64,000 bases of DNA from Acipenser ruthenus (GCF_902713425.1 NC_081244.1:6183454-6247453), one strand, 5' to 3'; shown: positions 47,104 to 58,771, counted from the stretch's first letter. The notes: a model not told the origin generated them from the sequence alone. A program made the numbers and translations.

Positions 47104-47444
47104 TGACGTCAAAAAGTGATAATTCCATCGCTTTCAATTCAAATAAAAAATGGCTCGTTTTCAATCACTCGACAACACCCACAGCACAGAAATGTTCATT
47201 AACGAGCAACACAATGAGAATACCGATAACGACACAGAACGTCTGTACAGCACTGAAAAACACAATTTTAAAAAGAAAAACGTGCTGAACCTCGTCTTCT
47301 TTAATATCAGCATCACAAGGGTATCCGTGTATTATAAAAAAACAATAGATGGGCCTCTTCAAAGAGTCACAGGAAAACAATTCAATCTCGGGGTTCGGTG
47401 ACAGTTTAGAAACGCCGCCTTCGCTCTCGTAGTTTATGACGTCA
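47104..47444. promoter_or_regulatory. Two full CRE palindromes, 333 bp apart
   Basis: TGACGTCA at 47104-47111 and 47437-47444, in unique intergenic sequence between PCSK1N and the minus-strand LHFPL gene. The enclosed open frames (47061-47491, both strands) have no family similarity. A (TA)n tract follows at 47499-47524. Confidence 0.35.
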
Positions 47445-47493
47445 CAGAAACCCTCGATGGAATTACTTTCCAGTAACTCGCTGAAGCCCATCT

Positions 47494-47524
<31 letters not shown>

Positions 47525-47870
47525 CCAATGGTTTTTGTCTCCAATGTGCTTGAAGTGGGTTGGTTCATTGTTTTGAAAACTTGTGTTCAGTAATTCTCTG
47601 TTAATAAAAACTCAATAGAACAAAAACGATCAGTTACACTTTGTGCATATTTTATTTGCTTAAGAAAAACTCCGCAAAACAAGAGTTACACAGACGATAT
47701 AATACATACAGGAACAACACAGTCTGCTGTCTGATCCACGCTGATCTCAGAAAAGCCTACAGCTTAAATTAAGTGCTGTTATCATCATAAATCAGTAACG
47801 AGTCCAGATCGGCAGACAGGTTTTAATGAAAAACCGCCCCCTTCAGGCTTACACAAGAATAAATGCAAAT
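47525..47870. other. Intergenic spacer, nothing recognised
   Basis: AT-rich unique sequence leading into the 40-bp array. Confidence 0.7.
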
Positions 47871-49018
47871 TTATGCTTCCCTATGCTTTACCACACCTCT
47901 CTGTGCTTTACAATGCTTCCCTATGCTTTACCAGACCTCTCTGTGCTTTACAATGCTTTCCTATGCTTTACCAGACCTCTCTGTGCTTTACAATGCTTCC
48001 CTATGCTTTACCAGACCTCTCTGTGCTTTACAATGCTACCCTATGCTTTACCAGACCTCTCTGTGCTTTACAATGCTTCCCTATGCTTTACCACACCTCT
48101 CTGTGCTTTACAATGCTTCCCTATGCTTTACCACACCTCTCTGTGCTTTACAATGCTTCCCTATGCTTTACCATACCTCTCTGTGCTTTACAATGCTTCC
48201 CTATGCTTTACCAGACCTCTCTGTGCTTTACAATGCTTCCCTATGCTTTACCAGACCTCTCTGTGCTTTACAATGCTTCCCTATGCTTTACCAGACCTCT
48301 CTGTGCTTTACAATGCTTCCCTATGCTTTACCACACATCTCTGTGCTTTACAATGCTTCCCTATGCTTTACCAGACCTCTCTGTGCTTTACAATGCTTCC
48401 CTATGCTATACCAGACCTCTCTGTGCTTTACAATGCTTCCCTATGCTTTACCAGACCTCTCTGTGCTTTACAATGCTTCCCTATGCTTTACCAGACCTCT
48501 CTGTGCTTTACAATGCTTCCCTATGCTTTACCAGACCTCTCTGTGCTTTACAATGCTTCCCTATGCTTTACCAGACCTCTCTGTGCTTTACAATGCTTCC
48601 CTATGCTTTACCAGACCTCTCTGTGCTTTACAATGCTTCCCTATGCTTTACCAGACCTCTCTGTGCTTTACAATGCTTCCCTATGCTTTACCAGACCTCT
48701 CTGTGCTTTACAATGCTTCCCTATGCTTTACCAGACCTCTCTGTGCTTTACAATGCTTCCTTATGCTTTACCAGACCTCTCTGTGCTTTACAATGCTTCC
48801 CTATGCTTTACCAGACCTCTCTGTGCTTTACAATGCTTCCCTATGCTTTACCAGGCCTCTCTGTGCTTTACAATGCTTCCCTATGCTTTACCAGACCTCT
48901 CTGTGCTTTACAATGCTTCCCTATGCTTTACCAGACCTCTCTGTGCTTTACAATGCTTCCCTATGCTTTACCAGACCTCTCTGTGCTTTACAATGCTTCC
49001 CTATGCTTTACCATGCTT
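47871..49018 (+). repeat. 40-bp minisatellite, array 3 (about 28 copies)
   Basis: Largest array of this family, highly uniform. It ends in CTTTACCATGCTTTCACTCC and a flank with ATTATTACACCTTGTTGTGC that is shared by the other intergenic arrays. All three forward frames are open for more than 380 codons. Confidence 0.97.
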
Positions 49019-49102
49019 TCACTCCATGAACTATCATTATTACACCTTGTTGTGCTTTTACTGTGGGGAACAGTATGGTACAATCATAGACAACTGAATT
49101 TG

Positions 49103-49151
<49 letters not shown>

Positions 49152-49690
49152 GTAAATTTGCTCAGAACTGCACAAGCAATGAATCACCCATCCATCCATT
49201 ATTTATTTATTTATTCATTCATAAAACAAAACAAAAAAAAACAAACAACAAATACATATTTATATATAACACCATTAAATAAATTATTTGAAGGAAGCCC
49301 AGTTCGGGAATCTCATACATATTTTAAAAGATGGCATGTATTTGTTTTCATATATATATATATCTCTCTCTGCTTGTGTGTAATTAAAGCTCAGAGATTG
49401 AAACAGCAGCACAGTTCATCGAATGACACAGGCCCATCTCCATACAAAGCCTCTCAATAATAACACAGGAGACACATCTCAAAGGGGGTGCTGGGGGTTG
49501 GTTGCCGAGCACCAGTTGCTAGGACGACAAGATCGGGTTACATAACCAGGAGCACCAGCATTGTTTTTTTTTTTTTTAAGCTATGATGTCACCACATATG
49601 CAGAAGACCCTGACGAGAAAGAAAGGATGGAAGATGGAAAAAAGAGATTGTGAATATTGACTCATTTACAGATATATATTTTTTTCCACA
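49019..49690. other. Intergenic stretch with (CA)n tract
   Basis: Flank of the 40-bp array, (CA)n at 49104-49146, (TTTA)n at 49199-49215, then unique sequence. No exon is recognised. Confidence 0.75.
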
Positions 49691-50051
49691 CAGACAGACA
49701 GGCAGGCAGACAGCATCCACACAGACAGACAGACAGACAGACAGACAGAGAGCATCCACACAGACAGACAGACAGGCAGACAGGCAGACAGCATCCACAC
49801 AGACAGACAGACAGACAGACAGACAGCATCCACACAGACAGACAGACAGACAGCATCCACACAGACAGACAGACAGACAGACAGCATCCACACAGACAGA
49901 CAGACAGACAGACAGACAGCATCCACACAGACAGACAGACAGACAGACAGACAGCATCCACACAGACAGACAGACAGACAGAGAGCATCCACACAGACAG
50001 ACAGACAGGCAGACAGGCAGACAGACAGACAGACAGACAGACAGCATCCAC

Positions 50052-50082
<31 letters not shown>

Positions 50083-50185
50083 GCATCCACACAGACAGAC
50101 AGACAGACAGACAGCATCCACACAGACAGACAGACAGACAGACAGGCAGACAGACAGACAGACAGACAGACAGACAGGCACACAG
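49691..50185 (+). repeat. (CAGA)n composite minisatellite
   Basis: Blocks of (CAGA)n separated by CAGCATCCACA, about 13 blocks. CAGG variants occur in some blocks. Reads as Cys/Val/Leu-rich or Gln/Thr/Asp-rich open frames by chance. Confidence 0.95.
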
Positions 50186-50434
50186 ACAGCATCCATGTAC
50201 AAACTGCTCCCTAAAACCACTGCAATGCAGTAATTTTTTTTGCACCTCTAAAGGAAACACATACTCGAGATAGACTCCAATCTTGTAGCAGCTCTATTTG
50301 TGATTTATGGCACAGTGCTAGAAAGCTGCATCATGCATTTGGGGTACGATAGTTAAACGGAGTGTGTGATGTCACTTACCTGAAGCTCTCCATTGTGCAG
50401 CCCTGACTACAGACACAGAGTCGCCATGGCAATG

Positions 50435-50463
50435 CTACTGAGTCCCAAGGAGATGCCTCATAC
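50435..50463 (-). CDS. Possible last coding exon of the LHFPL-like gene
   Basis: The minus strand has an acceptor (TTGTATCTCAG) at 50464-50474. The phase fits the donor at 51399: joining gives GMRHLLGTQ and a stop. The intron of 936 bp is a multiple of three, so the same stop is reached even without splicing. I do not recognise these residues as an LHFPL C-terminus, so this is a weak call. A good donor, CTTCAG before GTAAGTGAC, near 50380 could continue as a 3' UTR exon. Confidence 0.25.
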
Positions 50464-50507
50464 CTGAGATACAAGGAAAACTGAATTCAAAACATGTAAT
50501 AAAGCTC

Positions 50508-51342
50508 AGTGAAAGCATGGTAAAGCATAGGGAAGCATTGTAAAGCACAGAGAGGTCTGGTAAAGCATAGGGAAGCATTGTAAAGCACAGAGAGGTCTGG
50601 TAAAGCATAGGGAAGCATTGTAAAGCACAGAGAGGTCTGGTAAAGCACAGGGAAGCATTGTAAAGCACAGAGAGGTCTGGTAAAGCACAGGGAAGCATTG
50701 TAAAGCACAGAGAGGTCTGGTAAAGCACAGGGAAGCATTGTAAAGCACAGAGAGGTCTGGTAAAGCATAAGGAAGCATTGTAAAGCACAGAGAGGTCTGG
50801 TAAAGCACAGGGAAGCATTGTAAAGCACAGAGAGGTCTGGTAAAGCACAGGGAAGCATTGTAAAGCACAGAGAGGTCTGGTAAAGCATAGGGAAGCATTG
50901 TAAAGCACAGAGAGGTCTGGTAAAGCATAGGGAAGCATTGTAAAGCACAGAGAGGTCTGGTAAAACATAGGGAAGCATTGTAAAGCACAGAGAGGTCTGG
51001 TAAAGCATAGGGAAGCATTGTAAAGCACAGAGAGGTCTGGTAAAGCATAGGGAAGTATTGTAAAGCACAGAGAGGTCTGGTAAAGCATAGGGAAGCATTG
51101 TAAAGCACAGAGAGGTCTGGTAAAGCATAGGGAAGCATTGTAAAGCACAGAGAGGTCTGGTAAAGCATAGGGAAGCAATGTAAAGCACAGAGAGGTCTGG
51201 TAAAGCATAGGGAAGCATTGTAAAGCACAGAGAGGTCTGGTAAAGCATAGGGAAGCATCATAAAGCACAGAGAGGTCTGGTAAAGCATAGGGAAGCATTG
51301 TAAAGCACAGAGAGGTCTGGTAAAGCATAGGGAAGCATTGTA
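50508..51342 (-). repeat. 40-bp minisatellite, array 4 (about 21 copies), inverted
   Basis: Same unit as 47871-49018 in reverse orientation. The end nearest 50508 shows CATGGTAAAGC and GTAATAAAGCTCAGTGAAAG, the common flank of this family. It lies just 3' of the LHFPL-like exon, i.e. in its intron or 3' region. Confidence 0.97.
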
Positions 51343-51399
51343 ATATAGACCCTTCCCACTTCCCACCCCAGGGCAGCGAGTGGGGTTTGGGGGGCTCAC

Positions 51400-51636
51400 C
51401 GTTCTTGTTTGGGGGTCCACTGGGAGGCAGCAGGGCGTCCTGCCGGTTCCCCAGTACGAAGGCTAGCGTGGACAGGATCAGCGCGTCCAGCACTCCCAGT
51501 ATGGCCAGTATGAAAGCCCAGTGCACAGAGCAGCGACCCGAGGAGAAGCTGCCCACCTCCTCCCCGCACAGGAACCGCATCTCAGGGGCGTCCCAACTGT
51601 CAGGAAACACCAGGCAAGACAGAGCCAGGCAGAATC
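51400..51636 (-). CDS. LHFPL tetraspan subfamily (LHFPL3/4/5-like), penultimate exon, partial gene
   Basis: The minus strand encodes [19 protein letters not shown], a [19 protein letters not shown] segment and [20 protein letters not shown] with [10 protein letters not shown]. These match the second extracellular loop and fourth membrane helix of LHFPL3/4/5 proteins, which are partners of GABA-A receptors (LHFPL4) or of the hair-cell transduction channel (LHFPL5). CSV.WA and FVLGNRQ favour LHFPL3/4; CLV.PD.WD also occurs in LHFPL5. Borders: acceptor CTCTCCCAG at 51637-51645, donor GTGAGC at 51399-51394; 237 bp, start phase 2, end phase 1. The first exon, which holds helices 1-3, is not found. 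It may lie in the 200-N gap or beyond. No human X-linked neighbour of this family is known to me, so the locus may be a fish-specific paralogue. Confidence 0.85.
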
Positions 51637-51644
51637 CTGGGAGA

Positions 51645-51726
51645 GGGGCCGGGAGAGGGAGAGGGAGCGGGGGAGAGAGGGAGAGAGAGGGAGGGAGAGG
51701 GGGAGAGGGAGAGGGAGAGGGAGAGA
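51645..51726. repeat. (GGGAGA)n purine tract at the gap edge
   Basis: GGGAGAGGGAGAG repeats on the plus strand, which are the polypyrimidine tract of the LHFPL acceptor on the minus strand. Such a tract often stops assembly. Confidence 0.9.
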
Positions 51727-51926
51727 NNNNNNNNNNNNNNNNNNNNNNNNNNNNNNNNNNNNNNNNNNNNNNNNNNNNNNNNNNNNNNNNNNNNNNNNNN
51801 NNNNNNNNNNNNNNNNNNNNNNNNNNNNNNNNNNNNNNNNNNNNNNNNNNNNNNNNNNNNNNNNNNNNNNNNNNNNNNNNNNNNNNNNNNNNNNNNNNNN
51901 NNNNNNNNNNNNNNNNNNNNNNNNNN
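51727..51926. other. Assembly gap, exactly 200 N
   Basis: A round-number gap, most likely a scaffold placeholder of unknown true size. The missing LHFPL exon could be here. Confidence 0.95.
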
Positions 51927-52461
51927 ATTGTATAATTCTGCGCAGAAATCATACCGAGCACCCGGAAACACAACTCAGGCACTGCAAGAAAAAACACCTT
52001 GGCAAACACATTGCAGTTTGTGGAGTGTTCTTTATTAGCTTAATTCCTGTTTTCTGACTCGCTTCAACTATCAAATGGTTGCGAACGCGTCGCTCCCTTT
52101 ATCAAAAGCCATGTCGAGATAAATGGGTTTTATCGGGCTCTGTCTTATCTCATGTTAAGGTTATAAAATGAACTGTAAATGCAGCCATCTGTTGCAAATA
52201 CTCGCTTCCACGGACTGAACGAGACGGTCTCCGGCCACAGCAACGCATGAAGAAGGCTGGCAGAATATAATATTGAAGTGACTTCGATGCAATATGCAGT
52301 TGGAATCTACAATGTTTTATTATCGGAGCTGTTTGGCGAAGCTACATCCAGGAATGTTTGCTAGTTAAGGTATGTGTTTTTATATTTCAAATTTTTTCAG
52401 TTTTTTCTTATAAACACAATTGGCGGTATTCACAATTGAGTTGGAGGTGCCATTGTTTGAC
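51927..52461. other. Unique sequence right of the gap
   Basis: No exon, repeat family or RNA gene is recognised. Confidence 0.65.
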
Positions 52462-52949
52462 TATTAAGAACATAAGAAAGTTTACAAACGAGAGGAGGCC
52501 ATTCAGCCCATCTTGCTCGTTTGGTTTGTTAGTAGCTTATTGATCCCAGAATCTCATCAAGAAGCTTCTTGAAGGATCCCAGGGTGTCAGCTTCAACAAC
52601 ATTACTGGGGAGTTGGTTCCAGACCCTCACAATTCTCTGTTTAAAAAAGTGCCTCCTATTTTCTGTTCTGAATGCCCCTTTATCTAATCTCCACTTGTGA
52701 CCCCTGGTCCTTTTTTTCTTTTTTCAAGTCAAAGAAGTCCCCCGGGTTGACATTGTCAATACCTTTGAGGATTTTGAATGCTTGAATCTGAATCACCGCG
52801 TAGTCTTCTTTGTTCAAGACTGAACAGATTCAATTCTTTTAGCCTGTCTGCATACGACATGCCTTTTAAACCGGGATAATTCTGGTCGCTCTTCTTTGCA
52901 CTCTTTCTAGAGCAGCAATATCCTTTTTGTAACAAGGTGACCAGAACCT
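52462..52949 (-). mobile_element. CR1/L2-type LINE 3' end
   Basis: Inverted copy of the element at 4198-4755: starts with CATAAGAAAG tail, then GCCCATCTTGCTCGTTTGG, GATCCCAGGGTGTCAGC and ends at CTTTTTGTAACAAGGTGACC. Codes on the minus strand for the RT-ORF C-terminus (FWSP-like to VRVWNQLPS region) with disabling changes. 5'-truncated, and it abuts a SINE. Confidence 0.9.
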
Positions 52950-52950
52950 T

Positions 52951-53223
52951 GTGTGGATCCAGCGATTAGAGGAAGGTGTCTCGATACCAGGAGGTTCAAC
53001 TCCAGGCTCAGCCACTGACTCCCTCTGTCTCTCTGTGTGTGCGTGTGTGACCCTGAGCAAGTCGCTTCACCTCCTTGTGCTCCGTCCTTCGGATGAGACG
53101 TAAAACAAACGAGCTCCTATTGGAAGTGACTCTGCAGCAGCAGCAGCAGTTGATGATGATGCAGAGTTCACCCCCCTAGTCTCCTGTAAGTCGCTTTAGT
53201 CAAAAGCGTCTGATAAATAACTA

Positions 53224-53274
<51 letters not shown>
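52951..53274 (+). mobile_element. tRNA-derived SINE, family B variant
   Basis: GTGGATCCAGCGATTAGAGG head, GGAGGTTCAACTCCAGG box B, CTCCTTGTGCTCCGTCCTTC body, a (CAG)n stretch at 53135-53150, tail TAAGTCGCTTTAGTCAAAAG and a long (AAT)n. It has an extra AACGAGCTCCTATTGGAAG segment also seen at 58890. Confidence 0.88.
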
Positions 53275-53275
<1 letters not shown>

Positions 53276-53692
53276 GCCTTTAAATTGGTTTTAAAAGGAA
53301 GAAACTAACTTTTTGGCTAACGCCTTCATCAGGGACACAAACGGAGGAATTCTCTGAAGCATTTTTCCTCTTAAAAGTTAGGACAGGAATGACTGAGGGA
53401 ATCTGACATGGGTCACTCTGCTGTCTGAAGAGCAGAACACACAGGGAGAGATTCTCAAAGCCATTTCCTCCGAAGTAGAGATTTGCCGCAATACTTATCC
53501 TAGAAATTCAAAATAAACCAACCCCCCCCATTACAATTCTAGAATAACAGGACATTTCCTGAGGCCTGCCGTACAGATGCCTACGATAAGTATTGGCTGT
53601 TTATTTGTGGTTTAGTTGCCGATGAGGAATCAGAGCAAACAGCTTCGTGAATTTATCCCAGTCACATTCCACGCAGACCATGATAATCTTGC

Positions 53693-53695
<3 letters not shown>
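53275..53695. other. Unique intergenic spacer
   Basis: Contains GCTAACGCCTTCATCAGGGA, faintly like the inverted TSR2 intron-4 unit, and a C run at 53522-53529. No exon is recognised. Confidence 0.6.
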
Positions 53696-53752
<57 letters not shown>

Positions 53753-53975
53753 TTTATTCTTAGCAGACGCCCTTATCCAGGGCGACTTACAATTGTTACA
53801 AGATATCACATTATTTTTACATACAATTCCCCATTTATACAGTTGGGTTTTTACTGGAGCAATCTAGGTAAGTTACCTTGCTCAAGGGTACAGCAGCAGT
53901 GTCCCCCACCTGGGATTGAACCCCGACCCTCCGGTTCAAGAGTCCAGAGCCCTAACCACTACTCCACACTGCTGT
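53696..53975 (-). mobile_element. tRNA-derived SINE, family A
   Basis: Near full length with long (ATT)n and (TTTA)n tail at 53696-53757. Box B has lost one base (GGGGTTCAATCCC). Confidence 0.92.
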
Positions 53976-54071
53976 CCATCAATTGAATTACTACAGCATA
54001 GTTTAGCAAGTTCATCAGCATGTGGTTTTAGAAAACTAGTGAAGACGAAAAAGCTGGATATGTATAAGTTT

Positions 54072-54136
<65 letters not shown>

Positions 54137-54182
54137 AAAAAATGTATAGAGGATAGTTAATGGAGTATTGAAATTACTATTG

Positions 54183-54222
<40 letters not shown>

Positions 54223-54611
54223 AAATCAAAAAGCTAATGTATGTAATGTGAATTGATAACTCTATTTTTCTTATGTAAAGAATTCATAAAATAAGAACAA
54301 ACATTGAAAAACCAAACCCACTAACCTGGTACCTGGTCTCCTCTCCACTGCTGTGTCTTTCCCCCTCAGTTGGTGTTGAACGAGGGGAAGGGAAGGTGTG
54401 CTGAGGGTGACGGTCTGTGGAGGCTGCAGTAGCAGCTAAGGTAGTGACTGCTGGAGGGGCATTTGTGCTGATAGGGACTGTGAGGGGGAAGGAGGGGGGG
54501 AGGTGACTGTGGGAGGGACAGGGGCCCAAATTAGATGCATTTAGAAGATCACGCCTCTTATAAAACTGCTTCTCACTTTACCGCTTCTGCCTGGAACCCA
54601 GGGCTTGCTTG

Positions 54612-54649
<38 letters not shown>

Positions 54650-54687
54650 ATGTTTATTTAAAAATAGAAATCAGTTAGCAGTTCTTC
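53976..54687. other. Intergenic stretch with microsatellites
   Basis: (TA)n at 54075-54132, (CA)n at 54186-54212, (TA)n at 54616-54647. A GC-richer block at 54325-54530 has an 81-codon Pro/Ser/Thr-rich open frame on the minus strand, without recognisable similarity. Confidence 0.7.
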
Positions 54688-55310
54688 ACAATGCTTCCCT
54701 ATGCTTTACCAGACCTCTCTGTGCTTTACAATGCTTCCCTATGCTTTACCAGACCTCTCTGTGCTTTACAATGCTTCCCTATGCTTTACCAGACCTCTCT
54801 GTGCTTTACAATGCTTCCCTATGCTTTACCAGACCTCCCTGTGCTTTACAATGCTTCCCTATGCTTTACCAGACCTCTCTGTGCTTTACAATGCTTCCCT
54901 ATGCTTTACCAGACCTCTCAGTGCTTTACAATGCTTCCCTATGCTTTACCAGACCTCTCAGTGCTTTACAATGCTTCCCTATGCTTTACCAGACCTCTCT
55001 GTGCTTTACAATGCTTCCCTATGCTTTACCAGACCTCTCTGTGCTTTACAATGCTCCCCTATGCTTTACCAGACCTCTCTGTGCTTTACAATGCTTCCCT
55101 ATGCTTTACTACACCTCTCTGTGCTTTACAATGCTTCCCTATGCTTTACCAGACCTCTCTGTGCTTTACAATGCTTCCCTATGCTTTACCAGACCTCTCT
55201 GTGCTTTACAATGCTTCCCTATGCTTTACCAGACCTCTCTGTGCTTTACAATGCTTCCCTATGCTTTACCAGACCTCTCTGTGCTTTACAATGCTTCCCT
55301 ATGCTTTATT
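54688..55310 (+). repeat. 40-bp minisatellite, array 5 (about 15 copies)
   Basis: Same unit and orientation as 47871-49018. It ends in TATGCTTTATTACACTTTGC, the shared flank, then (CA)n at 55340-55388. Confidence 0.97.
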
Positions 55311-55337
55311 ACACTTTGCTGTGCTTTTACTATGTGA

Positions 55338-55389
<52 letters not shown>

Positions 55390-56467
55390 ACACGCACACA
55401 CATACACACACACACACACAAGATATTTAGCGAGCCAGTATAGTCAGAGTGAAGTTATCCGGCAACAAACTCCCCATCCCCAGCTGTGCTGTCTTTCCTA
55501 GAGAAAGGGGAACATTTCGAGGGACCGTTCTCCTTGCGAGACGTCTCGCTCGTTCAGATACTGAGCCTATTTTTAGAGGAGACGGTTATCAATTCAGAGC
55601 TACCCGGGTGTTTAGTAAGCAAGGGGTCTGAGTGAGGAAACGTGGGCACTACAGTCCCCAGCCCTAGTCTTGCTGGGAACGATGTGATGGTACTGTGTGT
55701 CACTATATATGAAAAGAGGACTTGTAGTCCCAATAAAATCGTTTTTCTTTTGTTTTTTTTTAATCAATTATTCACATTTGTGTATCTACATTACACAATA
55801 ACATTATTATACATATATATATGTCTATCATGAGCACAATTGATCACAAGCTACAATGCAAATCATTAAGTATAGCGAGCAGTCAAGGGAACATGTGCCT
55901 TTGGTAAGAGCTGGGCGAGACACAGAGGAGAATTGTGTGCCAGCGATGGTTCATTTGTTATGCAAAGCATACAGAACACCTCTCTTTCCTCCTCACTTTG
56001 CTCTTTTAAATGCTTGTGGGGTGGAGGAGGAGTTCTGTGAGAGATGGGCCGCTTGTGCCGGGCATCGTCACAGAATGATAACGAAACAGGTTCATTAGTT
56101 TTCAGTTTTAGCCATCAGCAATGGTTTCTGTGTACACCACAATACCAAGCGCTGGGGGGGGGGGGCAGTTCGGGGTGTGTGTGTTTTTCAATTCCAATTC
56201 CGTTTCTGATCCGAATTCCCTTTTAATCAATTCAAATTCCAACCGTTTTACAGCAAAGGTTTTGCTGAGCAAACAAATACTCTATACGATTTAACCCTTA
56301 TCGAAAAAAAAACACATATTTTTAATATATGGTAGAAAAGTATGATCCTTATATTTTTCATATATAGAAATTGGCCCCTTTTTATATATATTTAAATGTA
56401 TATATGGGATATATTTAAAATATCTTTTAGTCCGTAATCCATATATTTATTTTATATGTTGAAAATA
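55311..56467. other. Intergenic stretch, no gene recognised
   Basis: (CA)n to 55425, unique sequence, a G run at 56153-56164, the GGAATT-type dispersed fragment at 56180-56240, then TATATTT-rich DNA. Confidence 0.7.
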
Positions 56468-56613
56468 TATAAGAACATAAGAAAGTTTACAAACGAGAGG
56501 AGGCACCATTCAGCCCATCTTGCTCGTTTGGTTGTTAGTAGCTTATTGATCCCAGAATCTCATCAAGCAGCTTCTTGAAGGATCCCAGGGTGTCAGCTTC
56601 AACAACATTACTA
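56468..56613 (-). mobile_element. CR1/L2-type LINE, extreme 3' end only
   Basis: About 145 bp: CATAAGAAAG tail, CAGCCCATCTTGCTCGTTTG, ending in AGCTTCAACAACATTACT. Strongly 5'-truncated. It has a short ACC insertion compared with the other copies. Confidence 0.9.
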
Positions 56614-57340
56614 AATGGTGCACCATATATTTTCATGAATCTGTAATCCATATAAAATTAATATATACTAGCCCAAGCTAACCTACACTAACCTTACCTA
56701 CGCTAGCCCAAGCCAACCTTACCTCTTAAATTATTCAATACCAGTTTATCATGCTGTTTCGAATTTGTTATTGGAAAAGCCTCATGAGGTATAAACAGCT
56801 CATTTTCAGCAGCAAATTACAATCACATCAAAACCACATTTAAAACCTCACACGACATCCCATCCTTACACAGGACTTCTGCAAGAATTCAGCATTCAGA
56901 GGCTGGAATTCCAAGTAAACTCCTGGAACAGACGACTCAAATAAACAGGCAATGTGCCCCTTTGAAAATGTCGTGTGTTTTCTGTACGGCTGTCGCGTTA
57001 TCTATTATTGATTTCTGACTAGTTCATTAAAATGCGCCGTGATTGGTTATGGCTATCCCCAGCACAATCAATTGCTTCTGAAGAAATATATACATTTTTT
57101 GGTTTTTTTAAAAAGCGCACACGCGTTTGCACAAGCAGGACTGTGAGGTGAAGTTAAAAAATATCAGTTCTCCATCTCACTTCCCAGCAAGCAGCCCAGA
57201 GCATTTCTTACAGCTAGACCGAGGGGACTACATTGTTGTGAAGCTGCTCCCTTATTTTAAAAATAAATAAATTGTTATAACTATGCTCAGTGAAATCACA
57301 GAGCAGTGTTGCCAAGCTCAGAGGGGTATGCTGCATGCAT
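56614..57340. other. Unique intergenic stretch
   Basis: Includes a local repeat of CTAACCTACACTAACC / CTAGCCCAAGC at 56669-56724. No gene is recognised. Confidence 0.65.
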
Positions 57341-57373
<33 letters not shown>

Positions 57374-57596
57374 TATTTCTTAGCAGACACCCTTATCCAG
57401 GGCGACTTACAATTGTTACAAGATATCACATTGTTTTTACATACAATTACCCATTTATACAGTTGGGTTTTTACTGGAGCAATCTAGGTAAAGTACCTTG
57501 CTCAAGGGTACAGCAGCAGTGTCCCCCACCTGGGATTGAACCCACGACCCTCCAGTCAAGAGTCCAGAGCCCTAACCACTGCTCCACACTGCTGCC
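57341..57596 (-). mobile_element. tRNA-derived SINE, family A
   Basis: Full-length copy with (TTA)n, box B intact, and the flanking word CATAGTAT on both sides (57337-57344 and 57596-57603), a likely target-site duplication. Confidence 0.93.
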
Positions 57597-57736
57597 ATAG
57601 TATCCCCTATGAAGGCTGTCTGCCGTTCTCTGTGCATTTACCATAGTAATACCATGCTTTCACTGTGCGTTATTACACATAGCTTTCACTGGGGGAAACT
57701 TGTAGAATGGTTAGTTTACCCTGGTTTGTTTTTTAA

Positions 57737-58176
57737 TATGCTTTACCAGACCTCTCTGTGCTTTACAATGCTTCCCTATGCTTTACCAGACCTCTCTGTG
57801 CTTTACAATGCTTCCCTATGCTTTACCAGACCTCTCTGTGCTTTACAATGCTTCCCTATGCTTTACCAGACCTCTCTGTGCTTTACAATGCTTCCCTATG
57901 CTTTACCAGACCTCTCTGTGCTTTACAATGCTTCCCTGTGCTTTACCAGACCTCTCTGTGCTTTACAATGCTTCCCTATGCTTTACCACACCTCTCTGTG
58001 CTTTACAATGCTTCACTATGCTTTACCAGACCTCTCTGTGCTTTACAATGCTTCCCTATGCTTTACCAGACCTCTCTGTGCTTTACAATGCTTCCCTATG
58101 CTTTACCAGACCTCTCTGTGCTTTGCAATGCTTTCCTATGCTTTACCAGACCTCTCTGTGCTTTACAATGCTCCAT
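57737..58176 (+). repeat. 40-bp minisatellite, array 6 (about 11 copies)
   Basis: Same unit as the other five arrays. Upstream flank 57640-57720 holds ACCATGCTTTCACTGTGC and TTATTACACATAGC, the downstream flank ATTACACTGTGCTGC. Confidence 0.97.
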
Positions 58177-58531
58177 TACACTGTGCTGCATTTTTGCTAG
58201 GGGTTAAAAAGCATAAGAAAGCTGCAAAATGACCCTGCAAAGTCTCAGTGGTAAAGCGAAGTCTGGGCTGTGGCTGGTGGCTTGGTCTGAGCTCGCTGCG
58301 CGCTCGTGATAAGAACTTATCAGACTGAGCCTTCCAGCCGTGGCTGGTTCTGTCACAGAGCAGACAGACACACAGCAGCAGAGCAGTCAAATACCACAGA
58401 GCACCACGCTGGGGAAGACGACCACAAGCATCCAGCAACAATTAAACTAACTAAAAAGAGAATAAGAGAAAAACAACCATGCTGCAGTCATGAATTCATT
58501 ACCATTATAATTATGCTATTACTACTACCAA
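58177..58531. other. Unique intergenic spacer
   Basis: No exon or repeat is recognised. Open frames here are short and unsupported. Confidence 0.6.
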
Positions 58532-58571
<40 letters not shown>

Positions 58572-58771
58572 TATTTCTTAGCAGACCCCCTTATCCAGGG
58601 AGACTTACAATTGTTACAAGATATCACATTATTTTTACATTCAATTCCCCATTTATACAGTTGGGTTTTTACTGGAGCAATCTAGGTAAAGTACCTTGCT
58701 CAAGGGTACAGCAGCAGTGCCCCCCACCTGGGATTGAACCCACGACCCTCCGGTCAAGAGTCCAGAGCCCT
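58532..58771 (-). mobile_element. tRNA-derived SINE, family A, 5'-truncated
   Basis: Carries tail, body and box B, but the last part of the head (box A and GCAGCAGTGTGG) is missing at 58771. Confidence 0.9.

Noticed and set aside
47826-49282. Three overlapping open frames of 388-469 codons (Cys/Leu/Pro-rich repeats)
   Set aside because: All come from the 40-bp unit, which lacks stops in every forward frame; three frames open at once is the mark of a repeat, not a gene.
49589-50273. Cys/Val/Leu and Gln/Thr/Asp repeat frames on both strands
   Set aside because: Translated (CAGA)n microsatellite.
54284-54529. 81-codon Pro/Ser/Thr-rich minus-strand frame, considered as an upstream LHFPL exon
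   Set aside because: LHFPL first exons code for three membrane helices; this frame has none.
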